A DNA stretch of 64,000 bases from Paracamarosporium sp. OC-R06-R3 (Eukaryota; Ascomycota; Dothideomycetes; Pleosporales; Didymosphaeriaceae), in NCBI GenBank assembly GCA_019828545.1, contig JACVRA010000073.1, positions 496,001 to 560,000 of the forward strand, given 5' to 3'. The position numbers were made by a program, and so were the translations under genes. Numbering within the stretch: position 1 is the first letter of the stretch; every line of letters starts with the position of its first letter. Below are positions 1 to 11,975 of this stretch, in pieces. Under the pieces are notes generated by a model, which was not told the origin of the DNA, ran no database searches, and saw only the letters and a list, made by a program, of their open reading frames with translations.

Positions 1-439
1 CGGGCGTTGGGCGCTTGTTGTTTGTGTATCCGAAGCAAGACAGGTGAAATCACGGCGAGGCAAAGGGTCGAATGAGCGGCAGTGGCATGAGAAGAAAACC
101 GGCAACGAAGGGGAAACCGTGGTTGTTTGCGCGCCCAACAAGTTAGACTGTCGGCTTTGTGGTGAATCACAAATCTGTCCTTTCCCTTGTCCCGCCAAAA
201 CTACCTAGCACACGAATCCCTGCACGCCGCAGCGCGTCATCACCGTCCGGGCGGCCTTTGTAACGTGCGCCTCCAGCTAGCCATACAAGCATTCACGCGT
301 CCATAGCTGCCTGCCGCCTCTTTCTTCCACCTGCCCGCCGCCTCCTTCCTTTACCTGCCCGTCGCTCCTTCCGATCAATACACCAACGCTTCGCCGCTGT
401 TCCCTGGCCCTTCAACACCTCAACCCGGTACATGCAGCC
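1..439 (+). promoter_or_regulatory. Upstream region and 5' leader of NPL4
   Basis: No gene is visible here. The last 140 bases before the NPL4 start are strongly pyrimidine-rich, with a short imperfectly repeated CCTGCC(C)GCC...CTTCC unit. That is typical of a fungal core promoter and 5' leader. No TATA box or specific operator is recognised. Confidence 0.4.
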
Positions 440-2441
440 ATGATTCTCCGGTTCGTCAGTAAAGAGGGCCAGTTTCGGCTCAACGTCGACGCCGCGACGA
501 CCTTTCCCGAAATCGCATCCCAAATCGCAGAGAAGCTGCCTGCAAATATCGACCTCTCTAGCATCACCGTCAGCAACAAACCGCATGGCGGTGATGCACG
601 CAAGCTCAGCACGCTGCGGGGCATTACCTTCCAGCAAGTCGGCCTCAAGTATGCAGCTTGCTTCCCTCACATTGCTTCTGGAGCTAACATACCTCTTAGA
701 CATGGCGATCAGCTCTTCCTCGATTTCCAGGAGCAGTCCACTATCTCAAATGGCCACCCTACGGCTCCTACTGGCGTTGCCCGCCTGAATGGCAAACCCG
801 TCGATTCCTCCGAAGTACCCTCCGTACCCCTTGGCTCGCCCACACAATTGATCAAAAACCCTTGGGAGGTGGTCAAACAGTCGCCGCTCGATGACAGATT
901 AGACAAGCTCGATGGCAAGATTCCGCGGAAATTGGACCAGAAGATGTGCCGGCATGGACCAAAGGGTATGTGCGACTATTGCATGCCGCTGGAGCCATAC
1001 GCAGTAGAATACCTGGCGGACAAGAAGATCAAGCATCTCTCGTTTCACTCATACCTTCGAAAGATTAATGCGGGAAAGAACAAGCCGGAGAGCGGGACCT
1101 CATATATGCCGCCGTTGACGGAGCCGTACTATCGCGTGCGGCCAGATTGTCCGTCTGGTCACAAGCCGTTCCCCGAAGGTATTTGCACAAAGTGTCAACC
1201 CAGTGCCATCTCGCTGCAGCCGCAAGAATTCCGTATGGTGGACCACGTCGAGTTCGCGTCTTTTGATCTCGTGAACGACCTGCTTAACTTCTGGAGAACA
1301 ACAGGTTGCCAACGGTTAGGCTTTCTGTACGGCCGATACGAGGAGTATCCCGAGGTGCCACTAGGAACAAAAGCTGTTGTAGAGACCATTTATGAGCCAC
1401 CGCAGATCAATGAATCCGACGGCATCTCATTAGGCGAGTGGGACAACGAGAAAGACATCGATGAGCTAGCACAACAATGTGGATTACAGAGGTTGGGCGT
1501 GATATTCACTGATTTAATTGATGCAGGAGCGGGCGATGGTAGTGTCATCTGCAAGCGCCACGTTGATTCCTATTTTCTATCGTCACTCGAAATCGTCTTC
1601 GCGGCACGCTACCAGGCAAAGTATCCCCGACCGACCAAGTGGAGCGAGACGGGGAGGTTTGGGTCGAATTTCGTGACCTGTGTTGTGAGCGGTGACGCAG
1701 AAGGACAGATTGGTATCGCTGCATATCAAGCATCAAATTCAGCAGTCGAGATGGTCAAAGCAGACATCATCGAGCCGTCTGCAGAGCCATCAGTCATGCT
1801 CGTACAATCAGAAGATGATAATGAGGCGCTCAACCGCGCACGATACATTCCGGAGGTGTTTTACCGCAAGAAGAACGAATATGGAGCGAATGTGCAGGAG
1901 AACGCAAAACCTGCTTTTCCCGTCGACTACCTTCTTGTCACTCTGACACACGGTTTCCCTAACCAACCTAACCCTCTGTTCACAGGACCGAAGTTCCCTA
2001 TTGAGAATCGAGAAGCTATGGGCGAGGTCCCAGAGTTCGCGTCATTATCAAAGACGCTTAACGCGAAAGCGAATGGGTTGGCTCTCAACACCACCAGCGG
2101 GCTAACTGCTGTCTCGAATTTCCATCTTCTATCCTACATTCATGGTCTAGGCATCCTCGCAAAAGTATAACCCAATCCCCTCCTATCATTCGCTATATTG
2201 CTAACAACCGACTTGCCAGGACGAAGAAGCGCTTTTGGCTAATGTTGCTGCCAAACACGACCTCTCAGATGGACTACAGCTGCAGCACACAGGCGGCTGG
2301 GCCACGCTATTGACAATCCTCAAGGAAGCTGGTGAGCGCCCCCCGAAACACCTCCTTGGCCGGAGGTCATCGAATGGCTCCGACTCCGAATCAAGTAACT
2401 TAGCTAAGAGGGTCAAGGGGGTTAGCTTGAAGGGAGGATAG
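440..2441 (+). CDS. NPL4: Nuclear protein localization protein 4 (Npl4), Cdc48/p97 cofactor
   Basis: Npl4 pairs with Ufd1 to bring ubiquitylated substrates to the Cdc48/p97 unfoldase in ER-associated and chromatin-linked degradation. The N-terminus is a ubiquitin-like fold. A zinc-binding Npl4 segment with [12 protein letters not shown] lies just after the first quarter, followed by the long MPN-like Npl4 core. I infer three exons: 440-648, 700-2164 and 2220-2441. The first intron (649-699, GTATGC...GCTAAC...TTAG) is 51 bases long and has no stop, so reading through adds 17 residues. Removing it restores the usual [12 protein letters not shown] of the ubiquitin-like domain. The second intron (2165-2219) joins LGILAK to [11 protein letters not shown]. 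The product is about 631 aa, normal for fungal Npl4. The start is the first ATG after a pyrimidine-rich leader. Confidence 0.93.
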
Positions 2442-2938
2442 TATCTTCCTAAAGTAGCTCCTTAGGTTCGCCGTCCTCGCGTTCGATCGATCCTGTACCT
2501 GCCCTACTCTATTTGAAAATTCAAAAGTTCATCTAGCATTCGAATCGTGGTGCTGGGGCGCTTGTGCGGTGGCGTAGATAGTGCTGGAATATGCATGGGG
2601 TTTCCTGACTGGATGGAGAGCGAGGGACTGCACACTTATGGTGGGTTCAGATCGGCGATAGACCTGTAATATCTGAAAAACGACAGTTAACGTATACTGC
2701 TCATAATGACACTTCACTGTGACCTCGATAAGACCATGCAGAACACGGCAAACACGTCCATTTATGTCCTTTGTCATTGATACATGATTGATTGAGAAGC
2801 TGTTGGTGGTCCGTGCACCTAACGTGAACGCGCGAGCGCGACTGCTCTTTTCGGACGCGTTGCGCGCGTTCCACTTTAACATCGCACTCCACTTTCACTC
2901 TGATCGCAGACACCGCATAATTTCTTGACTTCTCAAAC
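2442..2938. other. Intergenic NPL4-RFC2
   Basis: This is about 500 bases holding the NPL4 3' end and the RFC2 promoter. Small ORFs on the minus strand have no recognisable product, and nothing else stands out. Confidence 0.5.
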
Positions 2939-4249
2939 ATGTCGAATTTCTTCAACATCAAAGCACGGCAAGCGGCAGCTGCGCAAGCTAGTTCATCCAA
3001 GGCTCCAACCAGCAAGCCAGAGACGAATCGATTACAGCCATGGGTGGAGAAATAGTAAGTGCTACCTCAAGCTGCATAGCATGCAGTCCAAACTCATAAT
3101 ACTGATCAATGGTCCAGCCGTCCGAAGACGCTGTCTGAGGTCACAGCCCAAGATAACACCATCCAAATCCTCTCCCGCACCCTTCAATCCACCAACCTTC
3201 CCCACATGCTCTTCTATGGCCCGCCCGGCACCGGAAAGACATCCACTATTCTCGCCCTTGCAAAGCAGCTTTACGGTCCCGAGCTCATGAAATCGCGCGT
3301 ACTCGAGCTTAATGCCTCTGACGAGCGCGGTATCTCTATCGTACGGGCGAAGGTAAAGGACTTCGCAAGACAGCAGCTCTCCGCTGCGCCGACACATAAC
3401 ATCATGGTTGAGGATGAGAACGCTGAAGGAGGGCTCAAACAAGTACGGTACCGGGATAAATACCCATGCCCGCCGTTCAAGATTATCATACTAGATGAGG
3501 CGGATAGCATGACGCAGGATGCGCAGAGTGCCCTGAGGAGAACTATGGAGACATACAGCAAGATGACTAGGTTTTGTCTGGTCTGCAATTATGTGACGAG
3601 GATTATTGATCCCTTAGCATCGCGATGCAGCAAGTTTCGGTTCAAGAGTTTGGATCAGGGAAACGCAGTTAAACGCGTAGAAGACATCGCGACGCTCGAA
3701 CATGTCAATCTAGATCAGGGTGTGAGTGAGGAGCTTGTGAGGGTTGCTGAGGGCGATCTTCGTAAAGCTATAACGTTCCTGCAATCTGCTGCGAGGCTGG
3801 TAGGTGCAGTTCAGAAGGAAGGTGCAGGAACAGGAAAACGAAAAGCGCGCACGATCGTTGAAGATGACGATGAGATGGACATCGATACTGCGGCCCCATC
3901 TGCTCCCACCGTCACGAAAGCGCATATCGCGGAAATCGCCGGCGTCATCCCCGAAACGACACTCGAATCGCTCGCATCTGCCATCTTCCCTGGTTCACAA
4001 TCACAGATACAGTACAACAAGATCGCCAAGGTAGTTGAAGACATGATAGCAGAGGGATGGAGTGCGGCTCAGACAGTTGGGCAGTTATATGAGAGGGTGT
4101 TGTATGATGAGCGGGTGGGCGATTTGCAGAAGATGAGAATCACGGGGCTGTTCAGTGAAGTGGATAAGCGGTTAGGAGATGGAGGGGACGAGCATCTGGC
4201 TGTGTTAGATCTGGGACTACGGATCAGTGGGGTGCTGTGTCAGGGTTAA
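2939..4249 (+). CDS. RFC2: Replication factor C small subunit (Rfc2; human RFC4 orthologue)
   Basis: This is a clamp-loader AAA+ ATPase subunit that helps load PCNA on primer-template junctions and also serves alternative checkpoint clamp loaders. Exon 1 (2939-3054) encodes [11 protein letters not shown]... up to WVEKY. The intron (3055-3117) splits the Tyr codon, and exon 2 (3118-4249) continues [12 protein letters not shown]. Visible motifs are the Walker [10 protein letters not shown], Walker B ILDEADSM, the SRC box ([10 protein letters not shown]) with its arginine finger, and the C-terminal collar domain. The order WVEKYRP...[16 protein letters not shown] with [13 protein letters not shown] is the Rfc2 signature. 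The predicted length is 415 aa. The excess over yeast Rfc2 comes from an insert after FARQQL and an acidic, lysine-rich linker (around [13 protein letters not shown]) before the collar. Confidence 0.94.
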
Positions 4250-4888
4250 AAGGGTTGGAGAGGATCCTGCAGTGCATTTCGAAGGCGCAATGGCGTTCTG
4301 AGGTGGTAAACAGTATCAGAGGTCCAATTACTGCGAAGTCAAGTCCAGCAGAAGCTCACACTATTCTGTACAGCCTATGGGCTCCCATCTGCGTCGTTGC
4401 CTATCGCAAGCGCCTCAGCAGCATGATTTCGTACGACAACCTTGTTGACACAGAACACCATCATTCTGTTTGCAGCCAATAACCCTGCAGAGTCTCCATC
4501 TACTTCCTCGGCTCAAGACAATTATATCCCATTCCACGTCTACGGGATGGCACAGATCAAGTGTTGCAGGGATCCCCGCAGACTTAGTGCGACGGTTTTG
4601 TCCCGAAATAGTAATGCCTAGGCACAGGAACAGGAACCGCCATGTGAAGCGTACCGTGGAACATAAAATCCGCTAAGACTACTGCGCATTGGGCTTCTAC
4701 TGCTTGTCCGCTCCCCTACACTGTCCAAAAATTCAGAGCGTATCTACAGCGTATTGTTCTTGCGTGATCGAGAGAAGGCAAGAGCTACCCCGCCATAACC
4801 CATATTAGCCTTGGGCGTAGCAACACGTTGCGTGTACTACCTTTTCTTCATTTCCGAAAATACATACCGTTATAAGGAGATATCCATC
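4250..4888. other. Intergenic, no gene seen
   Basis: About 640 bases with only short overlapping ORFs and no recognisable protein or RNA. It should hold the RFC2 terminator and the next gene's promoter. Confidence 0.5.
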
Positions 4889-5681
4889 ATGGCGGCCCCG
4901 GCGAGCAAGAACATCAGAAATTTGAATGGCAAATGGCTCATCGTACGTTTCGTACCCCCACCCCAACCTGCCTCCTGTCACAATGCAATGAAGCCCGAAT
5001 TGATGTAAGGGGAGGCTGGGCCCAAGCACGACACTGACGGGAAGGTAGAACAAAACCTACAGCGATGCCACGGATCCCGTCCTCGCTCTGCAGGGCATCG
5101 GATGGGTGACGAGAAAGGCCCTCGGCCTAGCGACTGTCACCCAGCACACAACAATGTATAACAAAACGCCCGTGGACAACCCTTCCGCTGGCGAGGTCAT
5201 CCACATTGACATCGACCAAGTCGCCACTGCCGGCATCAAGGGCACCGCCGAGCACCGCGCCCTGGACTGGACATACCGCTCGCACTCGGATTGGCTTTTT
5301 GGCGATCTGAAGGGCCGCTCGCGGATCACGACGATTGAGGCTGTGCTCAAAGAAGCGAAAGAGACGGGCGGCGTGACGGAGGCCGATGCCAAGTTCTTGA
5401 CTGAGGGATGGCTTGAGGAGACAGAGAAGGGAGAGACTATCGAGAGTTTCGTGGACAACGATGGGAAGAAGTGGACTGGATGGTGAGTCTTGAACGTTTT
5501 CGGCCTGTCGATAGCAGGGAGTATGAATGGAGCTGACAGTTCACGCAGGCAAATTTGGGGCTTTAGTGAAGTGAACGGGGAGCGATGGCTTGTGAGGAAA
5601 TTTGCAATCAGGAGGAAGGGCAAAGACGAGGTTGTCAGGATAAGGTTGTGTTATGAATGGGTCGGAGAGCTGGATTCTTGA
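4889..5681 (+). CDS. Unrecognised 206-aa protein, three exons
   Basis: The model has exons 4889-4942, 5049-5482 and 5549-5681, and all joins are in phase. The ATG follows an AT-rich leader and starts MAAPASKNIRNLNGKWLI. The second exon holds a long polar region with VLALQGIGWVTRKALGLATV and TMYNKTPVDNPSAGEVIHID. The last exon gives QIWGFSEVNGERWLVRKF. The alternation of aromatic and polar residues, with an NLNGKW start and repeated short beta-like stretches, looks like a small lipocalin-like beta barrel, but I cannot name a family with confidence. There is no signal peptide or membrane segment, so it is probably cytosolic. Similar single-domain proteins of unknown function are common in Pezizomycotina. 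The intron phases and the codon-like composition are the main support for it being a real gene. Confidence 0.75.
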
Positions 5682-7428
5682 GCTGAAGTGAGAAGATTCT
5701 TTCTACTTCAGCTAGGTGCACTGCTCGGTCAACCCTTCAATGTTGACCGCGTTGTAAGCAGTGTCGTGTCGGCCTACTTGTCATGGGTCCATAGAGAATA
5801 TACTTCCAATGTTTGTACTTGTCAACATTCATCTGCAAGTGTTGGATTGACTCACCGTCACTATAGATCTCGTAAGAAAACGTGTCACTATTCTGATTAC
5901 AGTTATGAAGAGAGTACCATGCTGCTCTCGCTTTGTAGATCGACGGTTTACTTACGACGAACTAGTAAAAACACACGGAGAAGCCATGGTTCCGTCTTAG
6001 CACTTTTTCGACAACAGACATTTCTCTTTCTAGCGAACAACATGGATAATTGCCGCCCTGGTATGACGACTTCTAATCTTACCGCAAGCTCTATTATTGT
6101 CGGTGTTTTACGATTAACATTCTTGAGATTGCGCTCTCTTCGATGCTATCACTGGATCAATGGTGAATGTAGATTATTTACGTCTAGTCTGATGCTGCCC
6201 CTCCAGGCAGGCAAGATACTCTATGGTATCAAAGTGTACATACAGTTATCAGGAGTTTGTCCAGCGTGTGTAACTGCTAAGGTACGTGCGACAACGAGTG
6301 CCCAAGGCAGGGACCAAGTCATTTCCAGAGTGACAGCGACTCTATTGGCAACAGCTTCAAGTGGTGGTACAATATTGTTAGAACCCCGGTGCTGTCTGCA
6401 GCGCTTCTGAATAGGTAGTGGCGCATGTGAGATCCCGATTGTCCACGAACGTGTACAGTCTCAGGGGCCGCACAGTCAATTTTATATATTGGGCCACGAT
6501 AGGCCTCCGATTCTCGGGGTCAGTTCCGTGCAACCATGGTAAGACCCTGCCGGCCATGCCGAATGTAGGCGTGTACCACAAGCGAGATGTGCACAATGGC
6601 GAACCTGCTGGTAGATGCAGGACAGGGCTGTACGACATGGGGTGGGACCTAGCCCCAGTATATGAGGTTTACAATGTTATTAGCCAGCGTCAAACAACTC
6701 AATACTATCTGAAAATATGCTTATTTGAAAGCATTTCCCAAATTGATTGATAATCCCATTGACTGAGATATCTCTTTCCATTCAATACCGCTTTGCAAAC
6801 AAATATCCTTGCAGTCAAGGACTAGCATTGTCGTACCGGTGTTGTCATGCCCACAGCACCAAACGCCAACATGGTGATATGCAGTGACCAACCCTGAGTT
6901 TTATTGCATCAACTTGCGGGAGCCTATCGCAGTGAGAGATTGCAAACAGGCCACGAGCACCCGTTGCACTGCGTTGCACGGCCAACAGATATCTCGAGGT
7001 CTTATCCCGCTGGCCGTGACGCCAGGAGCAACAAGCCATGCACCAAACTACGAAGGAGCTCGTTTTTATGGACTATTCAGTTACCGCGCTGAGTCCACTC
7101 GGGCTGAACGGTCAGTAAAAACGAGCTCCTTCGTACAATCAACAAAGCTCGGGCCCAAATTATGTGAATGGCATGGCGCCTTTGTGGGCGTTTGCAGTTC
7201 GCTTCGTAATATGAGGTCCCTATATCAACGCGGCTGCGCGACCTCTTCACTCACTTCTTAAACTTGAATCCCACAACACGACACTCGTTACCTCTTCAAC
7301 CACAGTCTTTCGTTGGCAACTCAATCGCCCACACACTCTTTTCTCTACCTGAAATTGCAACATCGCAGTCTCTTAGACCGCTACATACTGTCACTACTTC
7401 AACGTCTTCAGCGTCTTCAATTGCAACA
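5682..7428. other. Long intergenic region with one orphan ORF and a MITE
   Basis: This 1.75-kb stretch is AT-richer than its surroundings. Its longest open frame (5688-6410, plus, 240 codons) has Cys/Ser/Leu-rich, unstructured-looking content with no recognisable domain and no supporting introns, so I do not call it a gene. The stretch ends with an inverted-repeat element at 7049-7135 and the promoter of the GPI-protein gene. Confidence 0.4.
7049..7135 (+). mobile_element. MITE-like foldback element, copy 1
   Basis: This 87-bp element has terminal inverted repeats of about 30 bp that start TACGAAGGAGCTCGTTTTTA and end with the complement, separated by a short GC-rich core. It is flanked by TA on both sides, consistent with the TA target of Tc1/mariner-type transposition. 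It has no coding capacity. A second copy in the opposite orientation lies about 460 bp downstream, inside an intron. Confidence 0.7.
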
Positions 7429-8344
7429 ATGAAGCCCGCCACTCTCTTCGTCTTCGTCGGTCAGTTGGCCATCGCCATAGCAGCTATGGTAGATATCGAC
7501 TACAAGGCTTCCACTAGGTATGGCTCTTGCCTTTATTGCGCAATACTTTGTTCGACACAGTCAGTACTGGCTGCGCAGCCAAGTTCGCTCCCTGCGAAGG
7601 AGCTCGTTTGTATTACTATTCAGCCTGAGTGGCCTCAGCGCTGTGACCGAATAGTCAATAAAACGAGCTGCTTCGTAGAACGACGCCGATGCGCCAGCCT
7701 GACCCCAATGCTCCTGCCAACGTCAAAGGCTACCACATTCTGGACTTCGCTAACAGTGCCTCGCAATCAGTCTTGAGAACACTACGGCATGCGAGACTAC
7801 AACCACCATCCTAACCACGACGACGGTGACAGTGACGGCTCATTCTAGCGCGGTAAGTGACCTCTATTATGACGTATCATGACTGAAGACATTGTACTGA
7901 TGTGCATTCTCAGCTTGCTACCCCGCCAGCCTATTCCTCGCCTGGCCCTTCGTCTTCAATTCCTTCCGTGGCAACTTCGTCGTTCTTGACCTCGTCGATC
8001 TCGAAGCCTGTCAAGCCCACCTCCGCTCCGGTTGAGCCGCCGCAATCGCACCCGACGCTCAGCACCGGAACCTCCATTGTGTGGCTGACTTCTGAGTACG
8101 TACTGTCCTTCCTGCTTAAGTACAACTAGCTTATCCATAGTACAGGCCTGCCCCGTACCCAACCTTCAACGTCACTTCGTCCGCAACTGGCTCCGTCACT
8201 GTGCCGCACTCATCGGGTACTGGTGTCTTCACTGGTACTACGACTGCTCCTCTTACGGCACCCACCAGCGGCTCGGGAACGATCGCCATCAACGGTCTCG
8301 CTATGGCCCTAGTTGTTGTCGGTGGTACCTTCATGTCCTTGTAG
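7429..8344 (+). CDS. Small Ser/Thr-rich GPI-anchor-type cell surface protein
   Basis: The predicted 183-aa secreted protein starts with a signal peptide (MKPATLFVFVGQLAIAIAAM). A short Thr/Val run (TTTILTTTTVTVTA) and a Ser/Pro/Thr-rich stalk suited to O-mannosylation follow. The C-terminus is hydrophobic (INGLAMALVVVGGTFMSL) after small residues, the pattern of a GPI-addition signal. Exons are 7429-7517, 7771-7852, 7914-8095 and 8146-8344, and phases agree at all three joins. Intron 1 is 253 bp, far longer than its neighbours, because it contains a MITE copy (7593-7677). No catalytic domain is present, so a structural or adhesive cell wall role is inferred only from composition. Confidence 0.78.
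7593..7677 (-). mobile_element. MITE-like foldback element, copy 2, within an intron
   Basis: This 85-bp relative of the 7049-7135 element has termini CGAAGGAGCTCG...CGAGCTGCTTCG. Its core matches the reverse complement of copy 1, so it inserted in the opposite orientation. The right flank keeps TA and the left flank is TG. It sits entirely inside intron 1 of the GPI-protein gene and explains that intron's extra length. Confidence 0.7.
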
Positions 8345-9124
8345 GATACGGCGGGATCTGGTTCGTTATTCAACCGATGATGTAGTGACTTTGGTCGCAA
8401 ATATTATGTTCATGGCACACGGAATGTTTAAGGCTTCGGTATAGACGTCTTTCGTTTCCTGTGTCGGGTCTTCGAGGAGCGTATGATTAGGTAATGGATG
8501 GAACGGGATGGAATTCAGGGCCCTTTAATGCTCGACAGATACCCTTCTGCCTTATATGGCTAGCTCGTAGTAATGCATACCTTTTGCAAAACGTGTCTAC
8601 AATTTGTCGTGCTATATCTATCCACCCTACGTACAGTCCCTATCAAATTCACAAGCAAGTTGGGTGACCTAAACGCATATGATCCTTGAACTTATGACTC
8701 GGCACTATGCTTCCAACGCTCATTTGCTCTCCTTCTACTGCAAGGTCACTCGTGGTGGGGTTCTCATCATGCGGCTGAGCCACATGGCAAATTAAAGGCC
8801 CTGCACTCTCCTCCGCGGAGGACCCTATTTCTCGAACCTTCTAAAAGGAAACTGAGAAAGATAGAGGTTGTCAGGCCAAGGACGTCACGAAGCTTTCATC
8901 TGAGCCTGGGTCAGTGCGAGAAGGAACCTCATTCGCTCGGTATTATATCCCACCAAAATCATACCCGATCTGCAATTCCATGTTTTAGCTTCTTCGCCAT
9001 CAGCGCATGGCACATCTACTCACGCCTACCCCTCCAAAATCAATCATGCATTATCGCTTGCCCATAAGCATACCGTACATGTTATACGCCATCGACGTTC
9101 CTCGACCGATCGACACGGACCAAA
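8345..9124. other. Intergenic, no gene seen
   Basis: About 780 bases between the GPI-protein gene and the transcription factor. A minus-strand ORF overlapping the start of the next gene is a shadow. No repeats or RNAs are recognised. Confidence 0.5.
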
Positions 9125-11576
9125 ATGGACTACGGGCAGGGAAGACCCTTAGCTCCACGCCCCCTCGGACCGCCCCCATCACTCGAGCCCCCGCCTGATG
9201 AGAATAGGAAAAGGAAGCGCGCGGCCATTGCTTGCAAGCCATGCCGTGAACGAAAGACCGCGGTACGTTAAAGTTAACGCTGGCTTCTCTTGATGATCTC
9301 TCGCCTGATGCGCGTCTGTTCAGTGCAATAGTGTCCGACCTGTGTGTGGTGCCTGCGAAGCTCGACAAACAGAATGCTACTACCTTACCAAAGACGAATC
9401 CGAGACGAAGCTGCAAGCCCTCAGGCGCGAGAATAGGAGCTTGAACGATCTGATGGAGTATTTGCGCACTATGCCGGTTGACGCAGCGGAATCTGTCCTA
9501 CACCAACTGAGAAGCTCGGCGAATCCGCTCTCAATCTTGAAGGATATTGAAGATGGGAGGATTTCGATGGTGCAGCCTTCACAAAGGGCCACAGCGCTTG
9601 CTGCGTTGCCACTTGTGCACTCGGAGACAGAGTTCAAGCTCATGATAGATCATACGACGGCATATCCTGCTCTGAACCTGACACGCGAAGCTATCTTGAA
9701 GAAGGACACGTTGTTAGATTCTGCAAGCGTGTTGGCATACGATTTGCCTTCAGAATCAACATCCAGACTGCCCACTACGTCATCACCGGGTTCAAGTGCG
9801 GTGGAAAACGATTTGAAGGATATTTTCAGTGCTCAGCGGGAGCCAAATATCGAGGTTGACGGGGCTGCTTCCCATTATATCGACCCAATATTGGATGATT
9901 TGAGGATACAGTACTGGACCACGGTCGACGTTACCGATGACTTCGCCGCGAGCGCCATCTCGCTATATTTGGAGATCGATCATCCCGTGCTAGGTTTATT
10001 CGATGCTCAGTCTTTCGTAAGAGATCTAGTTGAGCGTCAACACGAATGCTGTTCGTCATTCCTTGTGGCTGCCCTGCTCGCATTTGCTTGCGTGCGTGAA
10101 ATAACCCCGTAGACAATGAACTTAGATCCGCTAACTGGTGCCAGCAAGCGTACACGTCGAAAGACCCTGATGCAGCAGCGAAGAGCTATGAATTTGAGAA
10201 CCAGGCCGAGATACTTTGGCGTGCGGAAAAGAAAGACTCCATACTTACAACGGCCGGTCTCATGCTCTTATTCTTATCCCATAGTGGACATGGCACTGGT
10301 AGGGAGGGTGAGCTTCTGCATGAAGCTTCTGATATGGCCAAGCGCCTCAAGCTGTTTGGCGTGAAGAACGTACTCGATGATGAGCAGATATCCTCGCTTT
10401 CTCCCGAAGCCCAGCGGGCGTTGTCACATACAACTTGGGGGGTGTTCAACTTGCACATGTGAGCTGTCAGCGGGCCCGTTTCATTCATTAAGCACCTCAC
10501 TTACAGAACATAGCTTACAAGCGCAGTACTACCTCACCACATCAACGGAATTTGAGCCCAAGGTTTCCATCCCACGGGAATCCGATGACAGTGAATCAGA
10601 GGGCCTCACGCAGCACAAGTTGCTTCATATCCATGACACTAGCCAGGTCTTTCACTACATGTGTAAATTATCCGTCATTGCATCCGGAATTCTCCTGGTA
10701 GTCCGAGACACGACGGGTTCGAAAACGCCGCCGCCGTTGGCCTTTGCCTTGTCGCAGTACCGTCAACTTCTCGAACTAGCTGATAGCTTACCCGATGGGA
10801 TGAAAAGAAAGGCTGGCGTAGACTTCGTGCCAGTACTTGATTTCCAGTGAGTTTTGTTTGCAAGTACTTTTATGCGCCCGTTAACATGTTGTAAGCATAG
10901 CATTTCATAGCCTCATCATGGACCTTTTCCGGCCCTTCGTTACTCGTGAGAGAGATGATGGCTTCCGGGAATTCTATGACAAACATAACTCACCTGAAGC
11001 TATTTTTGCTTCATCGCTTCATCGTAAGTACCATGTGATAGTTCTGAGTGTCGTTCGCTAAGTCGTCCAGAATGCAAAGGTATCGTTGTCGAATACACGT
11101 CCCAACACCCTTCAGCTGCACACCATATTTACTGGCAAACGGCTCTTCTATATGTCTTCAACGCTATCATTAAGGACCTTTCCGATCCCCATTGGCCCTT
11201 CTATTTCTGGCTGTGTATCCACTGCTATTCCAAGCTATACGTGTGTTACCCGGTCGTGGAAGGTGTCGTACAATCACTCTTGGCGATTGCCGTCAAATAC
11301 AGCGCAATTTCGAAAAAAGATGCAACGAGAGTTATGCAAGAAAGTTTCTATCAAGACGGTGCTGGCAAGCGAGCGAGAAGTCGGCGGGGCGGATCTAAGG
11401 AGAAGCAACGAGGAACATACAAGTTGGACCTGGACTTGGCTGTTCGTGATCGGGACGCAGCAGATGTCAGTGCTCTCATAGCGAGGTTCGAGGACATGGA
11501 TATGTTTAATGAATTCACTCGCATGGGAGAGTCGGAGTCTAGTGAAGACGGACATGAGGGACGGACAGGTGGGTAG
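9125..11576 (+). CDS. Zn2Cys6 fungal-type transcription factor
   Basis: This is a nuclear regulator of about 728 aa. The binuclear zinc cluster is complete: CKPC at residues 37-40, then Cys47, Cys54, Cys57 and Cys64, preceded by the basic RKRKRAA. A short leucine-rich, coiled-coil-like linker (LQALRRENRSLNDL) follows. The C-terminal half has the fungal-specific regulatory region, including HHIYWQTALLYVFNAI and the FYFWLCIHCYSKLY helix pattern seen in many nirA/AmyR-type factors. Six exons fit in phase: 9125-9262, 9324-10091, 10145-10458, 10514-10846, 10896-11023 and 11071-11576. The first intron interrupts the zinc cluster between the second and third cysteines, a common position in this family. 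Targets cannot be inferred, as no metabolic cluster lies next to it. Confidence 0.88.
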
Positions 11577-11975
11577 CACCTTCTATCCTATGGCATGATT
11601 CAGGGCTAGTCTCTGATGTCATTATCATTAGTCAGCGGCTCCATGTTCCATCTGGGTGGCAATCGCTCCTCTGCACCAACATCATACAATTATACACATA
11701 GACAGTTTAGACTTCATAGCTAGTTTAATACATCAACATTGTTACTACATACAGATCCTTTCTTATTGACTGTAGTGCTTCTTAGTCTTCGTCTTTCCGT
11801 GGTTCCTGCATGTTTCTTTAGTAGCAAAGCACCACAAGGATATCTACACATTTGCTTGCACATGGCTGCTCTTCTGGCTTAATCGAAATAACGATTAAAT
11901 TTCCTATAGTCATCTCGCCACCACTTAATCTCTCTACAATCTCCCTTTGAGCTCCCCTTCCACGCGCGAAGATAG
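11577..11975. other. Convergent intergenic region
   Basis: About 400 AT-rich bases between the transcription factor stop and the stop of the oppositely oriented DsbA-fold gene. It should hold both 3' ends, and no gene is seen. Confidence 0.5.

Noticed and set aside
5688..6410. 240-codon open frame in an intergenic stretch
   Set aside because: No domain, no intron support, Ser/Cys/Leu-rich low-information content and no upstream or downstream context; probably chance.
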